DNA from: Dethiosulfatarculus sandiegensis
Lineage (GTDB): Bacteria; Desulfobacterota; Desulfarculia; Desulfarculales; Desulfarculaceae
Assembly (NCBI RefSeq): GCF_000931935.2
Contig: NZ_AZAC01000034.1
Coordinates: forward strand, 124,001 to 188,000
Length of the DNA: 64,000 nt
Direction: 5' to 3'
Shown here: positions 16,930-26,256 of the stretch, piece after piece
Numbering within the stretch: the stretch's first letter is position 1
How the letters are laid out: every line of letters starts with the position of its first letter
The notes under the pieces: model-generated
What the model was told of the DNA's origin: nothing
What the model saw: only the letters and a program-made list of their open reading frames with translations
The model's database searches: none
Made by a program: the position numbers and the translations under genes

Positions 16930-18200
16930 ATAGCGTTACAGAAAATATGACCTGCACTTTTTGCGGATGTCTCTGCGACGACATCACCGTGGAGGTGGCT
17001 GACGGCCGGGTGGTTAAGGCCAAAAAGGCCTGTGCCAACGGTGCCGGTATTTTTAAGGAATACGATCCCTCTCCGGCCCCGCCTTTGGTGGACGGCAAGG
17101 AAACGGGTTACGATGAGGCCATTGCCAAGGCGGCGGAGATATTGAATCAGGCCAAAAGCCCCATGATTTACGGCCTGAGCTCCATGGCGGTTGAGGCCCA
17201 GAAAAAGGCCGTGGCCCTGGCCGATAAATTGGGCGCGGTTATAGATACCACTTCTTCGGTATGTCACGGGCCCACCGGAATGGGTATGATGGAGGTTGGC
17301 GAGGCCACCTGCACCTTGGGTGAGATCAGAAACCGGGCCGACTTGTTGGTTTTCTGGGGCTGCAACCCGGCTGCCTCCCATCTACGCCACTTTGCCAGGT
17401 TTTCCATGACGCCCAAGGCGGGTCTGAACCCCAATGGCCGCAAGGACCGCACTATATACACCGTGGATGTGAGGCCCACCCCCACCGCTCAAAAATCGGA
17501 TCACTTCATACAGGTGGCCATTGGGCATGATTATGAGGCCCTCACCACTTTGCGGGCTCTGATCGCCGGTAAAAAGATCACCCAAAAGGAGATCGCCGGT
17601 CAGCCCTTGGAGGTTTGGCAGGAACTGGCCGAACGCATGAAATCCTGCCGCTATGGTGTGGCCTTCATGGGCATGGGCATAACCATGAGCCGGGGCAGAC
17701 AGCACAATGTGAGCGAGCTTTTCAGCCTGGTTACGGAACTCAATAAGTACACTCGTTTTTCCGTGTTGCCCATGCGCGGCCACGGTAATGTGGCCGGAGC
17801 GGACCAGGTCATGACCTGGCAGTGCGGCTACCCCTTTGCCGTGAGTTTTGCCAAGGGCATACCCCAGTTTTGCCCGGGTGAGTTCACAGCCGTGGATATG
17901 CTTTCAAACAAACATGCTGATGCGGCGGTGATCCTGGCTTCAGACCCGGCGGCTCATTTTCCGGTGGCCGCGGCCGAGTATTTATCTGAGATTCCCACTA
18001 TCACCTTGGATTGCGAGGTCAGCTTGACCGCCAAGGTGTCCAAGGTGTATTTCCCCACGGCCTGTTACGGCGTGGACGCGCCGGGCACCTGTTACCGCAT
18101 GGATAATGTCCCCATTCGTCTCAGGGCCGCCATGGAAGCCAGAAGGCCCACCGATGAAAAAGTGCTTACAAGTTTGATAGAGGCGGTGAAGTCATGTTGA
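16926..18200 (+). CDS. fwdB: Formylmethanofuran dehydrogenase subunit B (catalytic, molybdopterin type)
   Basis: A 424-residue member of the molybdopterin oxidoreductase superfamily that in archaea interconverts CO2 and formate next to FwdA. The [4Fe-4S] motif is intact: Cys10, Cys13, Cys17 and Cys36 (TCTFCGCLCDD, then KACANG). Cys113 in SSVCHGPTG occupies the place of the metal-ligand Cys/Sec of archaeal FwdB. As I recall, FhcB of Methylorubrum has lost these sites, so retention here argues for real dehydrogenase activity. Length equals that of archaeal FwdB. It overlaps fwdD by 4 bases and fwdA by 7. The polyferredoxin subunits FwdF/G are not in the window. Confidence 0.9.
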   Translation: MNSVTENMTCTFCGCLCDDITVEVADGRVVKAKKACANGAGIFKEYDPSPAPPLVDGKETGYDEAIAKAAEILNQAKSPMIYGLSSMAVEAQKKAVALADKLGAVIDTTSSVCHGPTGMGMMEVGEATCTLGEIRNRADLLVFWGCNPAASHLRHFARFSMTPKAGLNPNGRKDRTIYTVDVRPTPTAQKSDHFIQVAIGHDYEALTTLRALIAGKKITQKEIAGQPLEVWQELAERMKSCRYGVAFMGMGITMSRGRQHNVSELFSLVTELNKYTRFSVLPMRGHGNVAGADQVMTWQCGYPFAVSFAKGIPQFCPGEFTAVDMLSNKHADAAVILASDPAAHFPVAAAEYLSEIPTITLDCEVSLTAKVSKVYFPTACYGVDAPGTCYRMDNVPIRLRAAMEARRPTDEKVLTSLIEAVKSC

Positions 18201-19837
18201 CCGGGATTATAAACGGCAAGGTCTATGACCCCACGAACAACCTGGATGGAGTCCACGCCGACATCTGGATCAAAGACGGCAAGGTTGTCGACGCCGCCAC
18301 CATAGACACCAACCAGGCTGACCAGATAATAGACGCCAAGGGCCTGGTGGTAATGGCCGGCGGAGTGGATGTGCACGCCCATATTGTAGGGGCCAAGGTT
18401 AATTCGGCCCGCAAGTTCAGGCCCGACGACCACCGAGGGCATGAGCGGTTGCGGGAAGTGGGCTTCCGTTCAGGCGGCGGCTACACAGTGCCGAGCACCT
18501 TTCAGACCGGCTACATGTATTCCGAGATGGGCTACACAACGGTGATGGAGGCTGCCACCGCCCCGCTGGTGGCCAGGCACACCCATGAGGAGCTGGCCGA
18601 CACGCCGATGCTCGATAACGGCATCTTTGTCACCATGGGCAACAACCATTTCATCATGGACTGCATAAGAAAAGGTGAAAGGGAAAAGGCCCGCGACTAT
18701 ATCGCCTGGATCCTGGAAGCCACCGGCGGCTACGCCATAAAGGTGGTCAATCCGGGCGGCGTGGAAAATTGGAAATACTCGGGCAATGTGGCCGAGCTTG
18801 ATGACAAGGTGATTGGTTTTGACGGCGTCACCCCCAGAAAAATGCTCGAGACCCTTTGCTGGTCGGCCAATGAACTGGGCCTGCCCCATCCGCCGCATAT
18901 TCACGGCCTCAACCTGGGTCAGTCCACCAGCGCAGGCACCTCTGCCGAGACCATTGAATACTTAAACGGAATGAACGCCCATTTCTGCCATTTGCAGTTT
19001 TTGAGCTATGAAGCGGGCAAGGGCGGCATCCATAAGTCAGCCGCTCCGAAGTTGGCGGAAATCCTTAACAAGACCGAAGGCATAACCATGGACGTGGGGC
19101 AGGTTATCTTTGGCCCGGCCACCACCATGACCTCAGACGGACCCTTGCAGCACAAAATGCACCTGACCACGGGAAACAAGTGGCTCAACGACGACGTGGA
19201 GAATGAAAGCGGCGGCGGCGTGGTTCCGGTGGAATACAAGGCTAAAAACCCCATCAACGCAACCATGTGGTGCGCGGGTATTGAGCTGTTTTTGAGCGTG
19301 GAAGACCCTTGGAAGGTGTTTTTGACCACAGACCATCCCAATGGCGGTCCTTTCACCCATTACCCCCAGGTAATCAAGCTGTTGATGGATAAGGATTACC
19401 GGGCCGAGTTCATGACCAAGCTCAATAAAAAGGGAATGAAACGCTCCATTGCGGCCGAACTGGACCGGGAATACTCGATGTATGAGATCGCGGTTATAAC
19501 CAGGGCAGGCACAGCCAAGGCACTGGGGCTCACTCACAAGGGTCATCTGGGCGCCGGGGCCGATGGAGACGTGACCATCTATCAGCCAAATGAAGACAAG
19601 GCCGAGATGTTCGCTCACCCCAGTTATGTTTTTAAACAGGGCGAGCTGGTTGTGAGAAACGGCAAGGTGATCAAAAGCGTTCCCGGCCGCACCATGTTGA
19701 TCAAGCCCTCCTATGATAAAGCCATAGTCGGGCATATCAAAAAATGGTTTGATGAAAGTTATACCATTAATTTTGCCAACTTCCCCATGACTCAAGAGGA
19801 GTTGGCCCAGGCAAAAATCGTGGCCTGTGGAGGCTAG
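18194..19837 (+). CDS. fwdA: Formylmethanofuran dehydrogenase subunit A (amidohydrolase)
   Basis: A 547-residue amidohydrolase-superfamily subunit that condenses formate with methanofuran to formyl-methanofuran, or hydrolyses it. Metal-binding features are visible: VHAHIVG, a lysine in YAIKVVNPGG that should be carboxylated, PHIHGLN, and the catalytic aspartate in FLTTDHPNGGPF. The length matches FwdA/FhcA. It starts within the last codons of fwdB behind gaggcggtgaag, giving a coupled fwdD-fwdB-fwdA order. Confidence 0.93.
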   Translation: MLTGIINGKVYDPTNNLDGVHADIWIKDGKVVDAATIDTNQADQIIDAKGLVVMAGGVDVHAHIVGAKVNSARKFRPDDHRGHERLREVGFRSGGGYTVPSTFQTGYMYSEMGYTTVMEAATAPLVARHTHEELADTPMLDNGIFVTMGNNHFIMDCIRKGEREKARDYIAWILEATGGYAIKVVNPGGVENWKYSGNVAELDDKVIGFDGVTPRKMLETLCWSANELGLPHPPHIHGLNLGQSTSAGTSAETIEYLNGMNAHFCHLQFLSYEAGKGGIHKSAAPKLAEILNKTEGITMDVGQVIFGPATTMTSDGPLQHKMHLTTGNKWLNDDVENESGGGVVPVEYKAKNPINATMWCAGIELFLSVEDPWKVFLTTDHPNGGPFTHYPQVIKLLMDKDYRAEFMTKLNKKGMKRSIAAELDREYSMYEIAVITRAGTAKALGLTHKGHLGAGADGDVTIYQPNEDKAEMFAHPSYVFKQGELVVRNGKVIKSVPGRTMLIKPSYDKAIVGHIKKWFDESYTINFANFPMTQEELAQAKIVACGG

Positions 19838-19843
19838 TCCGCA

Positions 19844-21286
19844 ATGTCTCTTCCTCATAAGGCGTTTCTGGCAATGGGTTCGGAGCTGGGTTCCAGGCAG
19901 GCCAATATCCTGCAGGCCCTGCAATACCTGCGGGCCCGGGCCAGACTAAAGAAAGTATCATCCTTTTACGAGGTGTCTGAGCCGGGTCAAAACGGTGGAC
20001 CAAAGCCGGTCAAGGCTGTGGCCGTTTTTGAGACCGATCTGGACGCATCTGATTTTGCCGGTTTTGTGACCTCCATCGAAAGGCGCATGGGCAGGCAGGA
20101 CCATCTATATACCGAACCCTGCCCTATAAAGCTGGAACTTTTATTTTTTGACGATCTTAAGGAGACCGGCTCCAATTATGAAGTTCCCCATCCGGATCTT
20201 GAAAAACAGGAAGCCCTTTGGGCCGCCCTGGCCGAGGTGGCCGCGGATGAGACGCTTCCCGACATTCCCGGAGGTTGGCAGGATAAAAAACCCGGAGATG
20301 GGGTTAAGAAGCTTTTTCGGGGGCTCAAGTTGGCCAGCGGCCGGGACGTGCAGCAGTCCAAACCTGCGGTGCGCATTGGCCTGAGCCGGGCCGGAGTCAC
20401 CTGCCTGCCCAGGGTTATCCGTTTAAACGGCAGGCAGGATATAGACCTTTTTCAGGCGGAGATAGATATTTTTGTGGATCTGGACCCGGGTCAGTCCGGG
20501 GTTCATATGTCCCGTTTCAGTGATGTGCTGGAAACCCTGGTGGAAGAGATATCCCTTGAGCCTTCGCCGAGCATTGAATCCCTTGCCAAGCGCCTGGCAG
20601 GTCAGGTGCTGAAGTCCCAGGCCGCGGTCTGCTCCCAGGTCCATATCAGGGCCAAGTCAGCCCTGGCCAAGGATGCACCTGTGACCGGTAAGCGTTCGGA
20701 AGACCTATACACCCTGATCGGCATAGCCCAGGCCACGGATGAACGCACCAAGAGCATTGTGGGCGTGGAGACCGAGGGCATGACCGTGTGCCCCTGCGCC
20801 CAGGATATGGTGCGGGCCTATGCGGAAGGCCTGTTGATCGATGACGGCTTTGATCAGGATCAGGCCAACCGCATCCTGGAGCTGGTGCCCCTGGCCTCCC
20901 ACAACCAAAGGGGCAGGGGCGGCCTTTTTATTGGCTCCGACCGTATGGTGAGGGCTGAAAACCTGGTCCATATTGTGGAAGCTTCAATGAGTTCAGAGAC
21001 CTATGAGCTCTTAAAAAGGCCGGATGAATTTTTTGTGGTAAACAAGGCGCACAGAAACCCCCGTTTTGTGGAGGACGTGGTGCGCGAGATGCTGCGTAAT
21101 GTTGTGGAATGCTACCCGGATTTGCCTGGCGACTGTTTTGTGCTGGCCAGACAGGAGAATTTCGAGGGAATTCACCAGCACAACGCCTTTGCCGAACGCT
21201 ATGGAACCTTAGGATCCATGCGGGTGGAGATGAAAGGCCAGGCTCCGGAACCCAAATTGACCATGGAGGAATGGCTCAAGGCCTGA
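19844..21286 (+). CDS. mptA: HPPK-like domain fused to MptA-type GTP cyclohydrolase
   Basis: A 480-residue two-domain protein. Residues about 1-150 look like 6-hydroxymethyl-dihydropterin pyrophosphokinase (FolK): FLAMGSELGSRQANILQAL, SSFYEV and the late VPHPDLEKQEALWAALAEVA. The FolK catalytic D-x-D is replaced by E-x-L (PIKLELLFF), so pyrophosphokinase activity is doubtful. Residues about 170-480 are MptA/FolE2-type GTP cyclohydrolase, with GVHMSRF, GVETEGMTVCPCAQD (metal cysteine), LASHNQRGRG and IVEASMS. That enzyme makes the first pterin intermediate of H4MPT synthesis. It lies between fwdA and a dihydropteroate-synthase-like gene, fitting cofactor synthesis. The fusion is unusual. Confidence 0.85.
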   Translation: MSLPHKAFLAMGSELGSRQANILQALQYLRARARLKKVSSFYEVSEPGQNGGPKPVKAVAVFETDLDASDFAGFVTSIERRMGRQDHLYTEPCPIKLELLFFDDLKETGSNYEVPHPDLEKQEALWAALAEVAADETLPDIPGGWQDKKPGDGVKKLFRGLKLASGRDVQQSKPAVRIGLSRAGVTCLPRVIRLNGRQDIDLFQAEIDIFVDLDPGQSGVHMSRFSDVLETLVEEISLEPSPSIESLAKRLAGQVLKSQAAVCSQVHIRAKSALAKDAPVTGKRSEDLYTLIGIAQATDERTKSIVGVETEGMTVCPCAQDMVRAYAEGLLIDDGFDQDQANRILELVPLASHNQRGRGGLFIGSDRMVRAENLVHIVEASMSSETYELLKRPDEFFVVNKAHRNPRFVEDVVREMLRNVVECYPDLPGDCFVLARQENFEGIHQHNAFAERYGTLGSMRVEMKGQAPEPKLTMEEWLKA

Positions 21287-21299
21287 GGCAAAGATTTTG

Positions 21300-22625
21300 A
21301 TGACGGATATTCTTTTCATAACCGGCCGATTGGCGGCTCCTTCATTGGAAAAGGTCCTGGCCAAGATGGCCCCCGAGTTCAGCTACAAGATCAAGACCTT
21401 GGGTATCAGTGTGGCTGCGCTTATGAACACCGCTTTTATCTCCCGGCACCTCTCTACAAGCGAGGGCTGCGATAAAGTCGTGATTCCGGGCTCCTGCAAG
21501 GGAGACCCTGAGGTCATAAGCCAAAAACTGGGGGTTGATGTGGTTAAGGGGCCTTGCGATTTGAGGGATCTACCCGTGTTCTTCGGCGGTGAAAGGGATA
21601 TGGAAGGCTATGGCGAATATCATGTCAAGATAGTCGCCGAAATGGTCGACGCCTTTCAGATGTCTTTGCCTGAAATTCTGGCCCAAGCCAATTATTACCG
21701 TAATTCAGGGGCGGACCTGGTCGATATCGGTTGCCCGGCTCAAGGGTCTTTTGACCGGGTCGGCGAAGTGGTCGATATGCTCAAAGCCGAGGGCTTTATA
21801 GTGAGCCTGGACACCTTTGACCATAAGACCATCCGCCAGGGGCTCAAGCACGGCATAGACCTGCTTTTGAGCGTAAACTCCCGCAATATTGACCTTGCGC
21901 CGGAGCTGAACTGCAAGACAGTTGTGATTCCGGATTTTGGCCAGGGCCTTGAATCACTGGAAAAAAATGCCGAAATACTGAAAAACCAGGGAGTTGACTA
22001 CATCCTGGACCCAATACTGGACCCTTTGAGCTTTGGCTTTACAAAAGCTTTGGTCCGTTTTCACAAAACGCGCAAACGCCATCCGGATACTCCTATCCTG
22101 ATGGGGTTGGGCAACCTGACCGAACTTACCGAGGCGGACTCCACCGGTATCAACACCCTTATGGCCGGAGTCATGACTGAACTTGAAGTAGACTATCTGC
22201 TCACCACCGAGGTGGTTCAGTGGGCCAGGGGGTCGGTCAGGGAGCTGGACCTGGCCAGAAGGCAGATGTTTTTTGCCCACAAGCAAAGGGTTTTGCCCAA
22301 GGGCCTGGATTCAAGCCTGGTCTGCCTCAAGGACCGCCCTTTTGAGATATTGGACGAAGCGGCCCTGAGGCAGATGCAAAGCCAGGTAAAAGACCGCAAC
22401 TACCGTATATTCACAGACTTCAACCAGGTTTACGTTTTTAATCGGGACCTCTTTTTGACAGGGACCGACCCGGCGGATCTTTTTGCCCGGCTCGAGGTAT
22501 CGTCTGCGGGCCACGCCTTTTACCTGGGACGTGAATTGGAAAGGGCCTGCCTGGCCGTGCGTTTGGGAAAGAAATATCTCCAGGAAAAACCCCTTGATTG
22601 GGGTTACCTGGATTTCAAGGAGTGA
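21300..22625 (+). CDS. Dihydropteroate-synthase-like protein of H4MPT synthesis
   Basis: A 441-residue protein of the archaeal/methylotroph dihydropteroate-synthase-related group. An N-terminal domain (ILFITGRLAAPSLEKVLAKM, then VVIPGSCKGD) precedes a pterin-binding TIM barrel (YYRNSGADLVDIGCPAQG, IVSLDTFDHKT, LLLSVNSRNID), and a small C-terminal domain follows. In H4MPT synthesis the barrel would join the pterin to the ribofuranosyl-aminobenzene unit made via MptG. The ATG at 21300 is chosen over the adjacent TTG at 21297. Six bases separate it from the next start. Confidence 0.85.
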   Translation: MTDILFITGRLAAPSLEKVLAKMAPEFSYKIKTLGISVAALMNTAFISRHLSTSEGCDKVVIPGSCKGDPEVISQKLGVDVVKGPCDLRDLPVFFGGERDMEGYGEYHVKIVAEMVDAFQMSLPEILAQANYYRNSGADLVDIGCPAQGSFDRVGEVVDMLKAEGFIVSLDTFDHKTIRQGLKHGIDLLLSVNSRNIDLAPELNCKTVVIPDFGQGLESLEKNAEILKNQGVDYILDPILDPLSFGFTKALVRFHKTRKRHPDTPILMGLGNLTELTEADSTGINTLMAGVMTELEVDYLLTTEVVQWARGSVRELDLARRQMFFAHKQRVLPKGLDSSLVCLKDRPFEILDEAALRQMQSQVKDRNYRIFTDFNQVYVFNRDLFLTGTDPADLFARLEVSSAGHAFYLGRELERACLAVRLGKKYLQEKPLDWGYLDFKE

Positions 22626-22630
22626 GGTTG

Positions 22631-23524
22631 ATGCAAATCAACGGAGTAGAAATAGAAGACACCTTTGCCGAGGCCTTTGAGATGCAAGGCGCCAAGCTCA
22701 TTGTCACCGCCTTGAACCAAAAATGGGCAAAAATCGCGGCCAATGCCATGACCGGCTTTGCCACCTCGATCATTGCCTGCGGCTGTGAAGCGGGCATGGG
22801 ATATGACCTTTCACCGGAGCAGACCCTGGACGGACGCCCCGGTGTGGAGATGCTGTTTTTCACCATGTCCAAAAAGGATATGGAAAAGCGCCTGTTGGAC
22901 CGGGTGGGGCAGTGCATCATGACTTCCCCCACCTCCGCCTGTTTCAATGATCTGTTTAACTATGATTTCAAGACCAAGGTCGGCGGCAAGCTGCGCTACT
23001 TTGGCGACGGGGATCAGGCCAGCAAGTACCTGGAAGGCAGGCGCTTGTGGCGGGTGCCTGTGATGGACGGCGAATTTTTGGTGGAAGAGGCCTTTGGCGT
23101 GAAACAGTCCGTGGGCGGCGGCAATTTTCTTATCCTGGCCGAGAGCCAGGAGGCTGCCTTAAATGCCAGTGAAAAGGCGATTGAGGCAATGAAAAATGTC
23201 AGGGACGTGGTCATGCCCTTTCCCGGCGGTGTGGTGAGAAGCGGCAGCAAGACCGGCTCTATTTACAAGGGCCAGTTCGCCTCCACCAACACCTATTACT
23301 GTCCTACCTTGAAAAGCCGCTGTGAAACCGCTTTGCCGGATTCGGTCAATTCCGTGATGGAGATCGTTATCGACGGATTGAGCAAGGAAGCGGTGGCCGA
23401 GGCCACCAGGGTGGGGGTGCTTGCGGCCTGCCAGCCGGGAGTGGTGAGGATTTCGGCCGGAAACTACGGCGGAACCCTGGGCAAGTTCCAGTTCCACCTG
23501 CACGAGATATTGGGCCAAAAATAG
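22631..23524 (+). CDS. ftr: Formylmethanofuran:H4MPT formyltransferase
   Basis: A 297-residue cytosolic enzyme moving the formyl group between methanofuran and H4MPT (Ftr; FhcD in methylotrophs). It has the family N-terminus MQINGVEIEDTFAEAFEM, TGFATSIIACGCEAG, LSPEQTLDGRPGVEML and VGQCIMTSPTSACFNDL. The start at 22631 matches the family start and has gaggttg in front; the frame is open further upstream, inside the previous gene, but without support. It lies between the pterin-synthase-like gene and fwdC. Confidence 0.95.
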   Translation: MQINGVEIEDTFAEAFEMQGAKLIVTALNQKWAKIAANAMTGFATSIIACGCEAGMGYDLSPEQTLDGRPGVEMLFFTMSKKDMEKRLLDRVGQCIMTSPTSACFNDLFNYDFKTKVGGKLRYFGDGDQASKYLEGRRLWRVPVMDGEFLVEEAFGVKQSVGGGNFLILAESQEAALNASEKAIEAMKNVRDVVMPFPGGVVRSGSKTGSIYKGQFASTNTYYCPTLKSRCETALPDSVNSVMEIVIDGLSKEAVAEATRVGVLAACQPGVVRISAGNYGGTLGKFQFHLHEILGQK

Positions 23525-23565
23525 GGGGTTCCCCGGTCTGGTCCATAACAGGAAAGGGGTGACCC

Positions 23566-24429
23566 TTGGCACGTCAAGATAAGCAATTGGTATTTGGCCG
23601 GGATCTGGCTGAAATATCACCAAAGCTTTTTCTGAAGTTAAAGTTGGATCTCCGCCTGCCCCTGGAGGCGGAGAATATAAATTGCGATAATTTTGCAGAT
23701 ACAACCATAGACGAGATAAAAAATCTGACGGTTTTTCAGGGCAGGCAAAAGGCCTGTATCGGCGATTTTTTCGAGATCACGGGAGAGCCTTCGGACAAGG
23801 TCATGATTGAAGGCGACCTTAGGAACGTAAAGCGCATCGGCCAGAACATGACCCGGGGTTTTCTTTGGGTAAAGGGAGACACCGGCCCCCACCTCGGCGC
23901 ATATATGACCGGCGGTGTGATCTATGTGGACGGCTCTGTCGGTGATTATGCCGGAGCCCACATGAAAGAGGGCCGCATCTGGATCACAGGCGATGCGGGC
24001 AACTTCCTGGGCTCGGCCTACCCCGGAGAGACCAAGGGAGTAAACAAGGGCGCCATAGTGGTTTTGGGCAATGCCGGATCAGACTCCGCCATCCGCATGA
24101 GGCGCGGGGTGATCGTGGTAAAGGGCGATCTTGGCGATTTTGCCGGGCAAGCCATGCTGGCCGGTACGGTCTTCTGTTTCGGCAAGTTGGGTGACCGGGC
24201 CGGGGCGGCCAACAAAAGGGGCTCCATTGTGGCCCTGGGCGGCAAGCCGGTGTTCTTGCCGACCTATCACTATGACTGCACCTACAGGCCGACTATCCTG
24301 GGCGTGCTTTTCAGACGTCTGAGGGACTGGGGCCTGGAAGTTTCCGAAGAAGCCGTAAACGGCTATTTCGAGCGCTACACCGGTGATTTGAACATACTGA
24401 GCAAAGGAGAGATCCTTGTCCTTAAATAA
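23566..24429 (+). CDS. fwdC: Formylmethanofuran dehydrogenase subunit C
   Basis: A 287-residue beta-helical subunit with tandem G-x-x-x-G-x-x-x-G-type repeats (VWVKGDTGPHLGAYMTGG-like, IWITGDAGNFLG, IVVKGDLGDFAGQAMLAG), homologous to the glutamate-synthase C-terminal helix. It scaffolds FwdA and FwdB and binds methanofuran. The start is TTG at 23566 behind ggaaaggggtg, with no ATG available. It overlaps mch by 14 bases. Confidence 0.93.
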   Translation: MARQDKQLVFGRDLAEISPKLFLKLKLDLRLPLEAENINCDNFADTTIDEIKNLTVFQGRQKACIGDFFEITGEPSDKVMIEGDLRNVKRIGQNMTRGFLWVKGDTGPHLGAYMTGGVIYVDGSVGDYAGAHMKEGRIWITGDAGNFLGSAYPGETKGVNKGAIVVLGNAGSDSAIRMRRGVIVVKGDLGDFAGQAMLAGTVFCFGKLGDRAGAANKRGSIVALGGKPVFLPTYHYDCTYRPTILGVLFRRLRDWGLEVSEEAVNGYFERYTGDLNILSKGEILVLK

Positions 24430-25387
24430 TCTGAATCAAAGAGCCCTGGATGCCCTGCGCCCTTTGCTGGATGATCCGGCGGGTTATGGGGTGGAGTTAC
24501 ATAAGACTGAAAGCAAGGCCACTATCATAGACGCGGGCGTGAACACCCCCGGCTCTTTGGAAGCCGGGCGTATAATGGCCGAAGTCTGCCTGGCCGGTCT
24601 GGCCCGGGTGGAGTTCACGGACCTTGAGATAAACGGCAAATCACTTTTGGGCGTGGCTGTGACCGTGGCCCATCCCAAGTTGGCCTGCATGGCCGCCCAG
24701 TATGCGGGCTGGGCATTCAAGGCCCGGGACCCGGAAGGCGCGGACAGCTATTTTGCCATGGGTTCCGGCCCGGCCAGGGCCGCCTATGCCGGAGAAGAGA
24801 TCTACGCCAAGCTGAATTACCGTGAAGACGCCCAGGTGGCGGTTCTGGTGCTGGAGACCGGCGCCCTGCCTCCTGACTGGGCCTGCGTCAAGGCGGCGGA
24901 GAAATGCGGGGTCGCGCCCGAGAACCTGTATCTTTTAACCGCTCCCACTGCCAGCCTGGCCGGATCGGTGCAGGTGGCGGGCCGCATTGTGGAGACCGGC
25001 ATGCACAAGATGTTTGAGCTGGGATTTGACCTGGATAAGGTCATTGCCGGTTTCGGCGTCTGCCCGGTGGCTCCGGTGGCCAAAAACGACCTCAGGGCCA
25101 TTGGCCGCACCAATGACGCGGTTTTATACGGCGGAAAAGCCTGGTACACGGTCAAGGCCCAAGACAGCGAACTGGAAGAGCTTTTACCCAACCTGCCTTC
25201 CTCCTCCTCGGCGGATTACGGCACTTCCTTTTATCAGCTGTTCAAGCGCTATGACGGTGACTTCTACAAGATTGACCCCATGCTCTTCAGCCCGGCTCAG
25301 GTTATGGTGAACAACCTGGAATCAGGTCGTTCCTTTGAGGCGGGCAAGGTGGATATGACGCCGGTCATGGAGGAATACCTTTCATGA
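24416..25387 (+). CDS. mch: Methenyl-H4MPT cyclohydrolase
   Basis: A 323-residue cytosolic enzyme interconverting methenyl-H4MPT and formyl-H4MPT. Characteristic stretches are TIIDAGVNTPGSLEAG, YFAMGSGPARA, VAGRIVETGMHKMFELGF and GFGVCPVAPVAKNDLRAIGRTNDAVLYGG. The start is TTG at 24416, behind aaaggagag, inside the end of fwdC; the stop overlaps the next ATG (ATGA). Together with mtdB and ftr it covers the H4MPT-bound steps. Confidence 0.95.
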   Translation: MSLNNLNQRALDALRPLLDDPAGYGVELHKTESKATIIDAGVNTPGSLEAGRIMAEVCLAGLARVEFTDLEINGKSLLGVAVTVAHPKLACMAAQYAGWAFKARDPEGADSYFAMGSGPARAAYAGEEIYAKLNYREDAQVAVLVLETGALPPDWACVKAAEKCGVAPENLYLLTAPTASLAGSVQVAGRIVETGMHKMFELGFDLDKVIAGFGVCPVAPVAKNDLRAIGRTNDAVLYGGKAWYTVKAQDSELEELLPNLPSSSSADYGTSFYQLFKRYDGDFYKIDPMLFSPAQVMVNNLESGRSFEAGKVDMTPVMEEYLS

Positions 25388-26256
25388 AGGCAGCCATTTG
25401 TGGCAAGCGGGGCAGCTATTATGTTCGCCGCTTGCAAGAGGCCTTAAAGGCAAGGGGCATCAAAGCCCCTTGCTACTCCTCCACCAGGCTTACAGCCAGA
25501 AACGGCTATGGCCCGGCCTTGAGCGTGGAGGAGAGGTCTTTTGACGATCTTGATTTTCTTTTTGTCAGGGCCATTCCCGGGGCGTCCTTGGAGCAGATCA
25601 TCTATCGCATGGATGCGCTCCAGGTTTTGGAAAGGCGCGGAGTGACGGTGGTTAATCCGCCCAAGTCCATTGAACGGACGGTGGATAAATACCTGACCCT
25701 TTCCCTGTTGGAGGATGCGGGGCTGCCGGTGCCCAAGACAATAGTCACCGAGGATTTTGATCAGGCCATGGCCGCTTTTGAGGAATTGGGCGGAGATGTG
25801 GTGGTCAAGCCGATCTTTGGGGCGGAAGGCAGGGGCATTGTCCGCATCACGGAGCCGGATACGGCCCACAGGGTGTTCAAGGCCTTGGAACTGGGGCGCT
25901 TTGTATATTTTCTGCAAGAATACCAGGAACATGGCCACGAAGATATAAGGGTGTTCGTCATAGGCGGCCAGGTTGTGGGGGCCATGGTGAGAACCGGGCT
26001 GGGCTGGAAGGCCAATATGGCCCAGGGAGCCACGGCCACACCCTATGATCCGGACTCCGAGCTAAGCCGCATGAGCCTTTTGGCCTGTGAAACCGTGGGC
26101 ACCATCTATGCCGGAGTGGATATACTGCCGCTGAAGGGCGGCGGGTGTCAGGTGATCGAAGTGAACGGAATACCGGGATGGAAGGGGCTTGCCAAGGCCA
26201 CTGGTGTGGATGTGCCGAACCTTCTTTTGGATCATCTTATGGCAGGCAAGGCGTGA
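25384..26256 (+). CDS. RimK-type ATP-grasp ligase (MptN-like)
   Basis: A 290-residue RimK-family ATP-grasp enzyme: DVVVKPIFGAEGRGIVRI (ATP loop), DIRVFVIGGQVVGAMVR, and VIEVNGIPGWKGLAKATGVDV at the metal site. Members linked to H4MPT, such as MptN, add glutamate to the cofactor tail. That assignment is from context, and lysine-ligase relatives exist. It overlaps mch by 4 bases and the CitG-like gene by 4 bases (GTGA). Confidence 0.85.
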   Translation: MKAAICGKRGSYYVRRLQEALKARGIKAPCYSSTRLTARNGYGPALSVEERSFDDLDFLFVRAIPGASLEQIIYRMDALQVLERRGVTVVNPPKSIERTVDKYLTLSLLEDAGLPVPKTIVTEDFDQAMAAFEELGGDVVVKPIFGAEGRGIVRITEPDTAHRVFKALELGRFVYFLQEYQEHGHEDIRVFVIGGQVVGAMVRTGLGWKANMAQGATATPYDPDSELSRMSLLACETVGTIYAGVDILPLKGGGCQVIEVNGIPGWKGLAKATGVDVPNLLLDHLMAGKA

